Shown piece after piece: positions 53,824 to 62,549 of a stretch of DNA of 64,000 nucleotides (the first letter of the stretch is position 1; every line of letters starts with the position of its first letter). Under the pieces are notes generated by a model, which saw nothing but the letters and a program-made list of their open reading frames with translations, made no database searches and had not been told where the DNA came from. Made by a program: the position numbers and the translations under genes. The stretch lies in the NCBI GenBank assembly GCA_963701735.1, contig CAVPBI010000002.1, positions 186,001 through 250,000 on the forward strand. The letters run 5' to 3'. The DNA is from CAWABB01 sp963701735 (GTDB lineage Bacteria > Bacteroidota > Ignavibacteria > UBA10030 > UBA6906).

Positions 53824-56222
53824 CAGGCAATCCCCTTGCGTCGAGCCGCAATCCGCACCGACATGGTGGAGAGGAGCACGACGGTGATGGAGCTGAGCGG
53901 CATCAGGATGGCCGCGACCACGGGGGAAAGATCCCCGCGAACCGCCACCCAGAGCACCGCCGCATTATACAGAAACGAAACCGCAAAACTCACGAGCACG
54001 ATGCGCACCGCGGCGCGGGACAGATCCAGAAACGCCGGGAGCAGCTGGAACGAGCCTCCGTGCAGAATCCCGTCGCTGGCCGGGGTGAACCGGGCTGCAT
54101 CCTCCGACACCGCGATTCCCACGTCCCCTTCCTTGAGCGCCACGGCATCGTTCAATCCGTCGCCAACCATCATGACGACTGCCCCTTCCTTCCGGAGCCC
54201 GCGAATGTGTTCGCGCTTCTCAGCCGGCGACTTCCCGAACTGCATCTCAACATTTCCGCCCAGGGCGGCCTGCAGCGGGCGCCTGTCCCCCGCCGTATCG
54301 CCCGAAAGCAGCCCGAGGCGATACCGCCCTCGCAGGGACGCGAACACTCTCTCGAGTCCTTCGCGAAGCCTCGTCTGGACGACGAAGATCCCCCGCGTGC
54401 TGCCGTCTACGCCAACGGCCACGTGTGTCCGCCCGGGCATTGGCCCATCCGCACCGGCTACGAACCGCGACGATCCGAGCCGGACGGCATGCCCGTCAAC
54501 GGTTCCCTCGATGCCCTCACCGGGAATTTCACGGAACTCCTCGACGGTCCCCATGGCATCCTCGTGGATCGCGGCCGACAGCGCACGGCTGAGAGGATGC
54601 GACGAGTGCTGCGCCAGCGATGCCACCAGAGCTGCATCCTTCCGCGACAGCTCCCCTCCCTCGAACTGCATCCCGACTCCGCCGGCATGCGTCAGCGTGC
54701 CGGTCTTGTCGAAGATAATCGTAGTGACGCGGGCGAGCTGCTCCACCACTCCGGCGTTCTTCAGGTAAAACCCTTTCCTGCCGAACAGCCGCATCATCGT
54801 CCCGAACGCAAACGGCGTTGCCAGCGCAAGCGCGCATGGACACGCAACAATCAGGACCCCGGTGATGGCGTCAAGCGCAACGCCCGCATCGCGCGGGAAC
54901 CAGTACAGGCCTGTAAGTCCCGCAACAAGCAGGACGCCCGCGGTGAAGTACCTCGCCACCGTGTTCGACACCGTAACCAGGCTCCGGGATTCATCTCGCT
55001 GATCGCCGTGCTCGTTCCACAGGCTCGTCAGATAGCTCTGCGAGACCTCGCGCACGACCTCGAGCTCGATCGCGCCACCACGCTGCCGACCACCCGCATG
55101 CACGAGATCGCCGACAACCCGCTCGACCGGCGTCGACTCCCCTGTCACAAAACTGTAGTCGATGAGCCCGCGCCCGTACATCATGACGGCGTCGGCGGGA
55201 ACGATGTCCCCGTTCCGGACGACGATGCGCTCGCCGACCATAAGCTTGGATACCGGCACCGGACGCTCGCCGTCCGATTCGCGGACCGTCACGGCCAGCG
55301 GGAAATACGCCTTGTACGTGCGCTCGAAGTTGAGCGTGTCGTACGTCTTGGCCTGGAACACCTTCCCGAGGAGCAGGAAGAACACCAGGCCGCTCATCGA
55401 ATCCAGGAATCCCGGTCCTGCACCCGAGACGATGTCGAACATGCTCCTTGCGAACAGGACAAGGATCCCCAGCGCGATCGGCACATCGAGGTTGACGATC
55501 CCGCGCTTCAACCCTCCGGCCGCGGAGCGGAAGAACGCCTGCGAACTATACAGGAGAACGGGCAGGGACAGGGCGACATTCAGCACCGAAAACAGCTTGC
55601 CCAATTCCGATTCCCCGCCGGCGAAATACTCGGGGAAACTCAGGAGCATGATGTTGGCGAAGCAGAATCCCGCTACGCCCACGCGCGCGTAGAGAGCGGC
55701 CATGGGCTGTGCCGGTGCGCGCCGCTCGGGAGAGGCAAGCGAGAGCTCGGGCTCGTACCCGAGCGAGGCGAGAAGCTCGACGACATTCCTGAGCGTGGTA
55801 TCGCCGTTAAACCTGACAAAGAGCTGCTTCTTAAGAAAGTCAACGCGTGAATGGACAACTCCCGGGTCCAGAGAGTGCAGGTTCTCGAGCAGCCACACGC
55901 ACGAGGCGCAATGCATCCCGGAAACAGTCAGCGTGGTGGTGTGGGTTGTGCCGTCGGTGAAATCGAGCAACCCTCCAACCACTTCGGGATCGTCAAGATA
56001 CGCGTAGCGCGCGTCGCCGCCGAACCGGGGAGTCAGGCCCGGGGATTCCTCGCGCCGGTAATAGTCTCCCAGCCTGTGACGCTCGAGCAGATCGTAGACC
56101 GCTTTGCACCCCTTGCAGCAGAACGCTTTCCCGTCGCCCTGAGGCACATCGCTCGGGACAGGATCGCCACAATGATAGCAGCTCGTCTGGGGTGAGACTG
56201 CCTCGGCGTGAGGAAGGGGCAT
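53823..56222 (-). CDS. ccoI: Copper-translocating P-type ATPase CcoI
   Basis: 799 residues. An N-terminal cysteine-rich zinc-ribbon-like region has Cys15, Cys18, Cys35, Cys36 and Cys39. A heavy-metal-associated domain follows with GMHCASC (Cys105, Cys108). Eight membrane helices include the CPCALALATP ion site. P-type motifs TGES, DKTGTLTHAGG (phospho-Asp), HPLSRAL (HP motif) and GDGLNDAVAL are all present. CcoI/FixI exports or delivers Cu for cbb3 assembly. First gene of the oxidase cluster with its own upstream promoter. Confidence 0.95.
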   Translation of the reverse strand: MPLPHAEAVSPQTSCYHCGDPVPSDVPQGDGKAFCCKGCKAVYDLLERHRLGDYYRREESPGLTPRFGGDARYAYLDDPEVVGGLLDFTDGTTHTTTLTVSGMHCASCVWLLENLHSLDPGVVHSRVDFLKKQLFVRFNGDTTLRNVVELLASLGYEPELSLASPERRAPAQPMAALYARVGVAGFCFANIMLLSFPEYFAGGESELGKLFSVLNVALSLPVLLYSSQAFFRSAAGGLKRGIVNLDVPIALGILVLFARSMFDIVSGAGPGFLDSMSGLVFFLLLGKVFQAKTYDTLNFERTYKAYFPLAVTVRESDGERPVPVSKLMVGERIVVRNGDIVPADAVMMYGRGLIDYSFVTGESTPVERVVGDLVHAGGRQRGGAIELEVVREVSQSYLTSLWNEHGDQRDESRSLVTVSNTVARYFTAGVLLVAGLTGLYWFPRDAGVALDAITGVLIVACPCALALATPFAFGTMMRLFGRKGFYLKNAGVVEQLARVTTIIFDKTGTLTHAGGVGMQFEGGELSRKDAALVASLAQHSSHPLSRALSAAIHEDAMGTVEEFREIPGEGIEGTVDGHAVRLGSSRFVAGADGPMPGRTHVAVGVDGSTRGIFVVQTRLREGLERVFASLRGRYRLGLLSGDTAGDRRPLQAALGGNVEMQFGKSPAEKREHIRGLRKEGAVVMMVGDGLNDAVALKEGDVGIAVSEDAARFTPASDGILHGGSFQLLPAFLDLSRAAVRIVLVSFAVSFLYNAAVLWVAVRGDLSPVVAAILMPLSSITVVLLSTMSVRIAARRKGIA

Positions 56223-56258
56223 ACGCGGCAGAATGGAAGAACTGAACTGTTAGCAGGA

Positions 56259-56286
56259 AACATACAAAAAACACCCTGGAAATCAA
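56259..56286 (-). promoter_or_regulatory. Candidate promoter of the cbb3 cluster
   Basis: Reading leftward: TTGATT (56286-56281), 16-bp spacer, TATGTT (56264-56259) then TCC; ccoI starts at 56222. I see no convincing Fnr/Anr-type TTGAT-N4-ATCAA palindrome around it. Confidence 0.5.
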
Positions 56287-56352
56287 ACCATGGAGCCGGG
56301 TGGGCCCTCCGACAGAAATCGCTCGAAGCCGTTTCAGGAAGCGAGAATGGGC

Positions 56353-57261
56353 CTAGAAGTAGAGGCCATACCACACTGCGTTCGGCGAGATGCGTACCGC
56401 AGGCGCCGGCCAGTGGATGAAATTCAGCGTCTCCGCAAGGAGCCGCAGGAATTCGGTGTCCTGCGGGATGATCTTCGTCAGGTCGTAGTCCAGGCTTAGC
56501 ATGACGATGCTGTAGGGGTTCGGCGTCGCCACATCCCTTACCCCGTATCCAACCGCCAGCGCAAGCCAATCAGGCCAGACTGGCTCGACCGATCGCGGGA
56601 GCAGGTTGTTCACGTGGACGCTCAGCCAGAGCGTCTGCCCCTCGTAATCGTCGAACATGATGTGCTTCTGCCCCTGAAAGCCCACGCCGCCCGGTTCGTT
56701 GATCAGATCCGAGGGATGGTAGGAAAACTTCATATTGAAGTCCTTCAGTGGCGGCCAGTAGAACTGAGCCACGGGGTACAGCGCCCCGGCGAGGTTCGCA
56801 GCGAAGTCAACGCGATCGAAACCCCAGGCCGAAAATCCATCCTGCACCTCCACATAGGTCTGGAAGAGGATTGCGCCTGACGTGCCGAACCAGAGCGACT
56901 GTTCGTCGGACATGTTGGTCCACTCGAACGATTTTCTGAGAATGAACGCCACGACGGTCGCGCCATAGAAGTGCCCGAGCTTGTCCACCCAGAGCCCGTA
57001 CTCGAGGTCCTCCTGGAAGTGGAACGATGTGCGATTGTTCTTCCACCAGCCGTTCTGCTGGTACACATGGATTCCGACCATGGCTGCGGCGGTGAGGCCG
57101 CCGACGAGAACGAGGCGAGCTGTGTTCACGCCTTCCCGTGCGGTTGTCGAGTCAGCAGTGATCGGTGGTGGTGGGAGAGAATCAGCCGGGGCGGTTGTCT
57201 GAGCCATGGCTGACGCCCGGACAAGGAGCAGACACGACAGTATAAAAGAGGCGAGTTTCAC
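56353..57261 (-). CDS. DUF2279-like exported protein
   Basis: 302 residues from a GTG at 57261 that opens a signal peptide (VKLASFILSCLLLVRASAMAQ). The extension to 57312 overlaps the preceding gene and is not needed. The core DLEYGLWVDKLGHFYGATVVAFI and FGTSGAILFQTYVEVQDGFSAWGFDRVDFAANLAGAL matches the DUF2279/YfiM pattern of predicted outer-membrane-associated lipid-related proteins. Conserved Asp, His and Asp-Gly-Phe residues are present. It ends in PNAVWYGLYF, with a terminal Phe as in outer-membrane strands. Confidence 0.75.
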   Translation of the reverse strand: MKLASFILSCLLLVRASAMAQTTAPADSLPPPPITADSTTAREGVNTARLVLVGGLTAAAMVGIHVYQQNGWWKNNRTSFHFQEDLEYGLWVDKLGHFYGATVVAFILRKSFEWTNMSDEQSLWFGTSGAILFQTYVEVQDGFSAWGFDRVDFAANLAGALYPVAQFYWPPLKDFNMKFSYHPSDLINEPGGVGFQGQKHIMFDDYEGQTLWLSVHVNNLLPRSVEPVWPDWLALAVGYGVRDVATPNPYSIVMLSLDYDLTKIIPQDTEFLRLLAETLNFIHWPAPAVRISPNAVWYGLYF

Positions 57262-57271
57262 CTCGAGGCGC

Positions 57272-57697
57272 TCACGACGGGAGCGTGAGGTGGCCGAGCT
57301 GGAGGAGCGCACTCAGATTGTCCCACTCGACCCAGACCTCGGCGATGCGCCCGTCCTTCAGCCGGAACATGGCGAGGAAGTTCGCCTCGATGCGACGACC
57401 GGAGGCAGGGAATGGCCCCATGGGCCCTTTCTGTGTTCCGGTGAACTGGAGTGCGGCGGCGACCCGGTCCTCTTCGGCGACGAGATAGAGGATCTTCTGG
57501 TGTGCGTCGGGAAAGGTCATCGCCTCATTCTTGAGGAACTCCACGAGCTGTCTACGTCCGCGCAGCTCAGGCAGTCCGTACGTGCGACTGCGGCGTACGA
57601 CGTCGTCCGCAACAAGCGCGTCAAGCGTCGCCCATTCCTGCCCGCTGATGGCCTGGACGAACGCGGTGACGGTGGCTTTGTTGTTTTCGATGCTCAT
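57272..57697 (-). CDS. SnoaL-like (NTF2-fold) protein
   Basis: 141 residues. MSIENNKATVTAFVQAISGQEWATLDALVADDVVRRS and GRRQLVEFLKNEAMTFPDAHQKILYLVAEEDRVAAALQF follow the SnoaL/ester-cyclase pattern of the NTF2 fold. Such domains bind small hydrophobic ligands or act as polyketide cyclases, dehydratases or isomerases. No specific catalytic residue can be assigned. It precedes the DUF2279-like gene by ten bases. Confidence 0.85.
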   Translation of the reverse strand: MSIENNKATVTAFVQAISGQEWATLDALVADDVVRRSRTYGLPELRGRRQLVEFLKNEAMTFPDAHQKILYLVAEEDRVAAALQFTGTQKGPMGPFPASGRRIEANFLAMFRLKDGRIAEVWVEWDNLSALLQLGHLTLPS

Positions 57698-57792
57698 GGC
57701 GCGGACTTCTGAAAACTACTGACCGTTCAGGGCATTGTCAATCACGCATTGGAGCGCGCCTGCGTGGACACCGTGCGCCCGTTCGGATATCA

Positions 57793-57821
57793 TTGCATTT
57801 CAGGCGGGATCTCGGTATTTT
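57793..57821 (+). promoter_or_regulatory. Promoter of tRNA-Pro
   Basis: TTGCAT (57793-57798), 17-bp spacer, TATTTT (57816-57821), 31 bp upstream of the tRNA 5' end. It may also serve the downstream hydrolase gene. Confidence 0.6.
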
Positions 57822-57851
57822 TAGAAGTTAGGGGCAGGCAAAGCAACACAA

Positions 57852-57925
57852 CGGAACGTAGCGCAGCCCGGTAGCGCACCTGAATGGGGTTCAGGGGGTC
57901 GTGGGTTCAAATCCCACCGTTCCGA
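57852..57925 (+). tRNA. tRNA-Pro (GGG)
   Basis: A 74-nt cloverleaf. Acceptor CGGAACG (57852-57858) pairs with CGTTCCG (57918-57924), and the discriminator is A57925. The anticodon stem CCTGA/TCAGG encloses ATGGGGT, giving anticodon GGG. The T loop is GTTCAAATC. CCA is not encoded. It decodes CCC and CCU. Confidence 0.95.
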
Positions 57926-57943
57926 TCGCCTGGAAGGGGTTCA

Positions 57944-59074
57944 ATGAACAAGCGCGAATTTCTCCGCACACTCGGGCTCGCGGGCCTCGGGCTCGCCGCA
58001 CGGCCCCTGCTTCACTCGCGTGTGCCGTTTCGCGCTGTCACGCCGGAGTTCGGTCCCAAACACTGGGCCTGGCTCGCAACAGACCTCTCATCGTCCCCCG
58101 ATGACATGAAACGGCAGTTTGCCCTCATGCGCACGTCGGGAATCGATGCAATCCTACCGGAAATCTACGACGCTCAGCAGGCATACTACAACAGCAAGCA
58201 TCTTCCTGTTGAAGAAGCGTGGCTGGAGAAGCTCCTCCCCATCGCCAGGGCCGAAGGACTCGAAGTACACGGCTGGATGTGGTCGATGCCGTGCAACATC
58301 GAAAACGTGCGAAACCAGCACCCGGAATGGTTTGCGGTGAACCGGAAGGGTGAATCGGCCGCAGAGAAGCCGGCATACGTGGATTACTACAAATTCCTCT
58401 GCCCTTCCCATGCGGGGGTCCATGAATTTCTGGCCGCAACCGTCACCGAGCTGTGCCAGTACGAAAACCTTCACGGGGTCCATCTCGACTACATCCGCTA
58501 TCCTGACGTGATCCTCCCCAAGGCTCTTCAGCCCAAGTACGGCCTCACACAGGATCGTGAATATCCCGAGTTCGACTACTGCTACTGCGATGCCTGCCGT
58601 CACGATTTCAAGCTGCAAACGGGAATCGACCCGATGACGCTCGAGGATCCCACCTCGAACACTATGTGGAAACAGTTCCGGTACGACCGGATCACGCATC
58701 TGGTCAACGATACGCTGATTCCGATCGCCCGGGCCCACGGAAAGACCATCACAGCGGCGGTCTTCCCCGGCTGGGACATGGTGCGCCAACAGTGGCCGGC
58801 GTGGAAGCTCGACGCTGTAATGCCGATGCTCTACCACTCGCTCTACAAGAAGGGCCCCGAATGGATCAGGGAGGAGACCGAGAAGGGCGTGAGATCTCTG
58901 CGAGGCCGAGCGCCGCTGTACAGCGGCATCCTGATCTTCCACCTGGACGAAAAGGAATTCGCCCGGGCAGTCGAGGCCTGCCTCGAGGGGGGCGCAAACG
59001 GCGTTGTGCTGTTTGAGGGTGGAGCGATGTCGGAAGCTCAGTGGGGAATTTTCCGCTCCGTAGTCGGGCGTTGA
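57944..59074 (+). CDS. Exported GHL10/DUF187-like glycosidase-type protein
   Basis: 376 residues, start ATG 57944 with AAGGGG five bases upstream, 18 bp after tRNA-Pro. The N terminus NKREFLRTLGLAGLGLA resembles a Tat-type signal with Lys-Arg in place of Arg-Arg. The body is a TIM-barrel-like fold: LMRTSGIDAILPEIYDAQQAYY, GLEVHGWMWSMPCN, ENLHGVHLDYIRYPD (Asp-Tyr-Ile-Arg-Tyr is the family mark) and FDYCYCDACRHDFK. Related proteins hydrolyse peptidoglycan-linked or plant glycans, but no substrate is established here. Four clustered cysteines (CYCDAC) may bind metal. Confidence 0.82.
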   Translation: MNKREFLRTLGLAGLGLAARPLLHSRVPFRAVTPEFGPKHWAWLATDLSSSPDDMKRQFALMRTSGIDAILPEIYDAQQAYYNSKHLPVEEAWLEKLLPIARAEGLEVHGWMWSMPCNIENVRNQHPEWFAVNRKGESAAEKPAYVDYYKFLCPSHAGVHEFLAATVTELCQYENLHGVHLDYIRYPDVILPKALQPKYGLTQDREYPEFDYCYCDACRHDFKLQTGIDPMTLEDPTSNTMWKQFRYDRITHLVNDTLIPIARAHGKTITAAVFPGWDMVRQQWPAWKLDAVMPMLYHSLYKKGPEWIREETEKGVRSLRGRAPLYSGILIFHLDEKEFARAVEACLEGGANGVVLFEGGAMSEAQWGIFRSVVGR

Positions 59075-59164
59075 TGTGCTGCCCCTGATGGTCTCGGCCA
59101 CCGACCGCCTGTCTCCCGTTCACACCGAGCCGGAGCGCTGCCTTCTCCGCGGCATCGCACACCA

Positions 59165-60145
59165 TCAGTGCACCAGCTCGCCTCCGGAGTCGACATTCTT
59201 CTGCGTGTACACGCGCGAAGGGAGCACGATCTCTTTCGGGACGGTGTTCCCGTTCAGGATTTCAAGGGCGGTCCTGATCGCCTCCGCACCTCCCGTCGGA
59301 TATTCGAACGACGCGGCAAGAATCCCCTGGCGCACGTACATCTGCCCCTCGTGCGGAAGTGCATCGACGCCGACAAACAGGATCGATGTCTCCCGCCCGG
59401 CGGCCTTCGCGGCGACCCACGCCCCGTGGGCCCCGGGATCGTTGTGCGCATAGACAAGGTCAATCCCCCCGAACCGGGTCAGCGCGGACTCCATTTCTTT
59501 CCGTGCATTCGGTTCGAGCCACTTCATGTCAGCTTCAAAGACCACCTGTAGCTCCGACCCCTCAATGCCTTCGCGGAATCCGCGGTGGCGGTCCTGCCCT
59601 GGCGTGGAGGTCATCAGCCCTTTCAGCTCCACAAGATTCCCCTTTCCTCCCAGCGTCGAAGCGATCCACCGCCCCGCCGCGCGGCCGATCTTCCGGTTGT
59701 CGGCGCCGATGAAGCACGTGTACTGGTCTCCGAGAACCCGTCGATCAAGGACGATCACGGGGATACCCTTCTTGTAGGCTTCCTGGACGGGCCTCGTGAG
59801 CGGGGCCGCCTCCTTCGGCGACACAATGATCAGGTTCACGCCCGCACGCACAAGCTCGTCGATGTGCGCACTCTGCCGCAACGCGTCGTTCTGCGCATCT
59901 TTGAACACCATCCGGATTTCTGGATGCGTGTCCGCCGCCTGTTTGACGTCCGCGTTCATCTGCACGCGCCACGGCTCACCGAGATTGCACTGGCTCATGC
60001 CGATGATCCAGCGGGGGACCTGCGAGGAGGATTGCCCCGTGAGACATGCAACGAAGAAGAGAGCGATGGGGGCCATACGGCAGATGTCGAAGAAAGACTT
60101 CAGGGAGGTTACCGTTCGCAAGGCGTGCGATCCTTCTGCTGTCAT
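59165..60145 (-). CDS. Sugar ABC transporter substrate-binding protein (RbsB-like)
   Basis: About 326 residues from ATG 60145 (60076 is an alternative). Hydrophobic export segment MAPIALFFVACLTGQSSSQ. The periplasmic-binding fold follows: WIIGMSQCNLGEPWRVQMNADVKQAA, LVRAGVNLIIVSPKEAAPLT, IPVIVLDRRVLGDQYTCFIGADN, and DLVYAHNDPGAHGAW. These are class B sugar-binding motifs (ribose/galactose/autoinducer-2 type). It follows the permease gene by 34 bases on the same strand. The matching ATPase gene is not in the window. Confidence 0.9.
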   Translation of the reverse strand: MTAEGSHALRTVTSLKSFFDICRMAPIALFFVACLTGQSSSQVPRWIIGMSQCNLGEPWRVQMNADVKQAADTHPEIRMVFKDAQNDALRQSAHIDELVRAGVNLIIVSPKEAAPLTRPVQEAYKKGIPVIVLDRRVLGDQYTCFIGADNRKIGRAAGRWIASTLGGKGNLVELKGLMTSTPGQDRHRGFREGIEGSELQVVFEADMKWLEPNARKEMESALTRFGGIDLVYAHNDPGAHGAWVAAKAAGRETSILFVGVDALPHEGQMYVRQGILAASFEYPTGGAEAIRTALEILNGNTVPKEIVLPSRVYTQKNVDSGGELVH

Positions 60146-60179
60146 CGGCTGTTGTGAGTGCGGTGCGAGTGTGGCCCTG

Positions 60180-61214
60180 CTACGTTCCGGCTCGTGCGCG
60201 CTGTGCAAGCACGGCGATCACAATCACGAGCCCCGTGAGCATCAACCGCGTCTCTTCCCCCACCGCGTTAATGCTGAGAATCTTCTCGAGATACCCGATC
60301 GTAAGGATGCCAAACGCCGTGCGCCCGATGGACCCTTCTCCGCCGCGCAGGCTTGTCCCTCCGATCACCACCATCGCGATCGCGGTGAGCTCGTACGTCG
60401 CGCCCGTCTCCGGATCGCCCTGCTGTTCCTGCGCTGCCTGGCACATGCCGGCGACGGCACAGAGCAGCCCGCTGAGCGAGTATGCGAGCACTTTCACGGG
60501 TCTGACGCGGATGCCGGAGAGCCTGGCCGCCTCTTCGTTTCCACCGATGGCGTACAGGGCACGACCGGCCGAGGTGTGCGAGAGCAGGGCCCAGCAGACC
60601 GCAAGGCAGCAGATCATGACGATGGTGACGACCGCGAGATTGTCGCCAAGGGTCCTTGCGTTCAGCGTCTCGAACACCTGCGGGACATCGACGTACCGGA
60701 AGGTGCCGTCGGGTTCCTGTACCGCCGTGGAGATCTTCTCGCCGCCCGATATGAGCTTCGCCACGCCCCGGGCGAAGACCATCATCGCCAGCGTCGCAAC
60801 GAACGGCTGCATGGTGAACCGCGCGATCAGGCCTCCCGACAAGGCGCCGCAGATCATGCCCGCACACACCGTGACCACGACGGCCGGTGCCGCTCCCCAC
60901 CCCATCCCGATCGTGAGGATTGAAAACACCACCGCGCAGAGCGCCAGGATGCTGCCCACGGCAAGGTCGATCCCACCGCTCACAATCACGATCGTCGCAC
61001 CGCAGGCCAGCATGCCGAATACCGACATCTGACGCAGCATGTCCCGGTGGGTCTCCCACTGGAAGAATGCGCCTTCTCCGTTGAAGATCGCACCCAGGAC
61101 AAGCACGACAAGCAGCGATACTGCCGCCGTAATGAAGACATGCGGTCGGTGACGGATGCCGGTTACCACGTCAGGCTCCGGAACGACAGAAGTCGACCTT
61201 GCGCCCGCGGGCAT
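60180..61214 (-). CDS. Sugar ABC transporter permease (RbsC-like)
   Basis: 344 residues with about eight to ten membrane helices. IVIVSGGIDLAVGSILALCAVV is the hallmark of RbsC-type permeases and MQPFVATLAMMVFARGVAKLISGG is another family block. The coupling loop VIGGTSLRGGEGSIGRTAFG is present. It would import a sugar with the adjacent binding protein. It begins at 61214; no ATP-binding gene precedes it. Reading leftward, the 111 bases before the start of transcription of the CYTH gene show no clear coding. Confidence 0.92.
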   Translation of the reverse strand: MPAGARSTSVVPEPDVVTGIRHRPHVFITAAVSLLVVLVLGAIFNGEGAFFQWETHRDMLRQMSVFGMLACGATIVIVSGGIDLAVGSILALCAVVFSILTIGMGWGAAPAVVVTVCAGMICGALSGGLIARFTMQPFVATLAMMVFARGVAKLISGGEKISTAVQEPDGTFRYVDVPQVFETLNARTLGDNLAVVTIVMICCLAVCWALLSHTSAGRALYAIGGNEEAARLSGIRVRPVKVLAYSLSGLLCAVAGMCQAAQEQQGDPETGATYELTAIAMVVIGGTSLRGGEGSIGRTAFGILTIGYLEKILSINAVGEETRLMLTGLVIVIAVLAQRARAGT

Positions 61215-61325
61215 GCAGCATGACGGCTTTCATCAGTTCCTCGTCGGGGAAGAGGGCGGTGAAGTGCGCGAAACATACCTCATTCCGAGCGCAAGTTCAA
61301 CGCACCGGGCGGTGCATTCCGTCGC

Positions 61326-61354
61326 TTGACACCCGGGCTTTGCGGTGCTACATT
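61326..61354 (+). promoter_or_regulatory. Promoter of the CYTH gene
   Basis: TTGACA (61326-61331), 17-bp spacer, TACATT (61349-61354) then G, 61 bp upstream of the ATG at 61416. Confidence 0.6.
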
Positions 61355-61415
61355 GAGCAGTTCCGTTTACGTCAACGGCCGACCGACGGTCGAGCCTGAC
61401 TGACTCGCATTCCCC

Positions 61416-61934
61416 ATGCCCCGCAACATCGAGATCAAAGCAAAGATTGACGGGGTCGAAGCCCTGGTCCCTGCAGCGGCCGCATTGGCCGACCAGGGGC
61501 CTATCGAGATCGATCAGGACGACACCTTCTTTGCCTGTCCGAACGGAAGGTTGAAGCTGAGGCAGCTGACCCCGCAGGAGGGCGAGCTTATTTTCTATTT
61601 GCGGCCGGATGACGCGGGGCCGAAGGAATCGTTATACATTATTGCACGGACATCGACACCATCCGCGATGCGTGAAACGCTATCGCACGCCTATGGTGAA
61701 GTCGGGCGGGTCAGGAAACGCCGCACGCTTTTTCTTGCAGGCAGGACGCGGATACACCTTGACCGCGTCGAGGACCTTGGAGACTTCCTCGAGCTGGAAG
61801 TGGTTCTCACGGAGAACGAGTCTCCACAATCGGGCCGCGATGAAGCGGACCGCCTTCTCGCATCGCTCGGGATTCTTCCTTCGCAGTTGCAGGCGCGGGC
61901 CTATGTCGACCTCCTGGCGCGCGCACGGCGCTGA
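61416..61934 (+). CDS. CYTH-domain protein (class IV adenylate cyclase-like)
   Basis: 172 residues. The start MPRNIEIKAKID is a variant of the E-x-E-x-K metal/phosphate motif (Asn in place of the first Glu). QDDTFFACPNGRLKLRQ, VRKRRTLFL and RIHLDRVEDLGDFLELEVVL provide the tunnel's basic and acidic residues. CYTH proteins hydrolyse triphosphates such as thiamine triphosphate, or in the CyaB group make cAMP. The length and start resemble CyaB-like proteins. Activity undetermined. It precedes a DinB-family gene by 33 bases. Confidence 0.85.
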   Translation: MPRNIEIKAKIDGVEALVPAAAALADQGPIEIDQDDTFFACPNGRLKLRQLTPQEGELIFYLRPDDAGPKESLYIIARTSTPSAMRETLSHAYGEVGRVRKRRTLFLAGRTRIHLDRVEDLGDFLELEVVLTENESPQSGRDEADRLLASLGILPSQLQARAYVDLLARARR

Positions 61935-61967
61935 CCGCGATTTCGCCGCTCACTCTCAAATCGTCGT

Positions 61968-62504
61968 ATGGGATCAGGAACGATGGATGCTGCCACAAAA
62001 GAGATCATCTGGAGACAGTTCGGCGCGGCGATCGACATGCTCGAGAACGCCATGCGGGCGTGCCCCGACGACCTGTGGTATGATCGCTCGCGAACTCCGG
62101 AATTCTGGTACGTCGGGTTTCACGCGTTGTTCTACATTGACCTCTACCTCTCTGACACAGACGCAGGGTTCACGCCACCTTCCCCGTTCACGCTGGACGA
62201 AATGGATCCGGCAGGAATCATGCCCGAACGCCCGTACACAAAAGAGGAACTGTTCGCCTACCTTGACCACGCCCGGGGCAAGTGCAGGCGCATCATAGCG
62301 GCTCTCACCCCGGAAAAAGCCGGCCAGAGGTGCGGCTTCTACTGGCTCGACCTCAGCGTCGGGGAGTTGCTTCTCTATAATATGCGTCATGTCCAGCACC
62401 ACGCGGGCCAGCTGAACATGATGCTCCGGCAGGCGACAGACTCGGCGCCACGGTGGGTGCGCAGGGCTGCGGAGGGAATGCATGATGACAGAGGAACGCC
62501 ATGA
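61968..62504 (+). CDS. DinB-family (DfsB) metal-dependent protein
   Basis: 178 residues (a start at 61983 is equally possible, with AGGA just upstream). Four-helix-bundle segments MDAATKEIIWRQFGAAIDMLENA, FWYVGFHALFYIDLYLS and NMRHVQHHAGQLNMMLRQA carry the three His ligands of the DinB metal site. Such proteins act as bacillithiol- or mycothiol-dependent transferases or have unknown roles. Not related to DNA polymerase IV. It converges with the deaminase gene. Confidence 0.85.
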   Translation: MGSGTMDAATKEIIWRQFGAAIDMLENAMRACPDDLWYDRSRTPEFWYVGFHALFYIDLYLSDTDAGFTPPSPFTLDEMDPAGIMPERPYTKEELFAYLDHARGKCRRIIAALTPEKAGQRCGFYWLDLSVGELLLYNMRHVQHHAGQLNMMLRQATDSAPRWVRRAAEGMHDDRGTP

Positions 62505-62549
62505 TACAAATGAGATGCGCGTCTTCCTCATCGGCGTCGGCGGGCTTTG

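Noticed and set aside
52214..53887. 557-codon open frame opposite ccoNO
   Set aside because: Low-complexity charged translation antisense to the oxidase catalytic subunit.
54060..55850. 596-codon open frame opposite ccoI
   Set aside because: Pure shadow of the P-type ATPase gene; no ribosome site or recognisable motif.
61215..61325. Short minus-strand frame before the sugar permease that might be an ABC ATPase remnant
   Set aside because: The readable tail shows no ABC motif and has no start; not enough to call a gene fragment.
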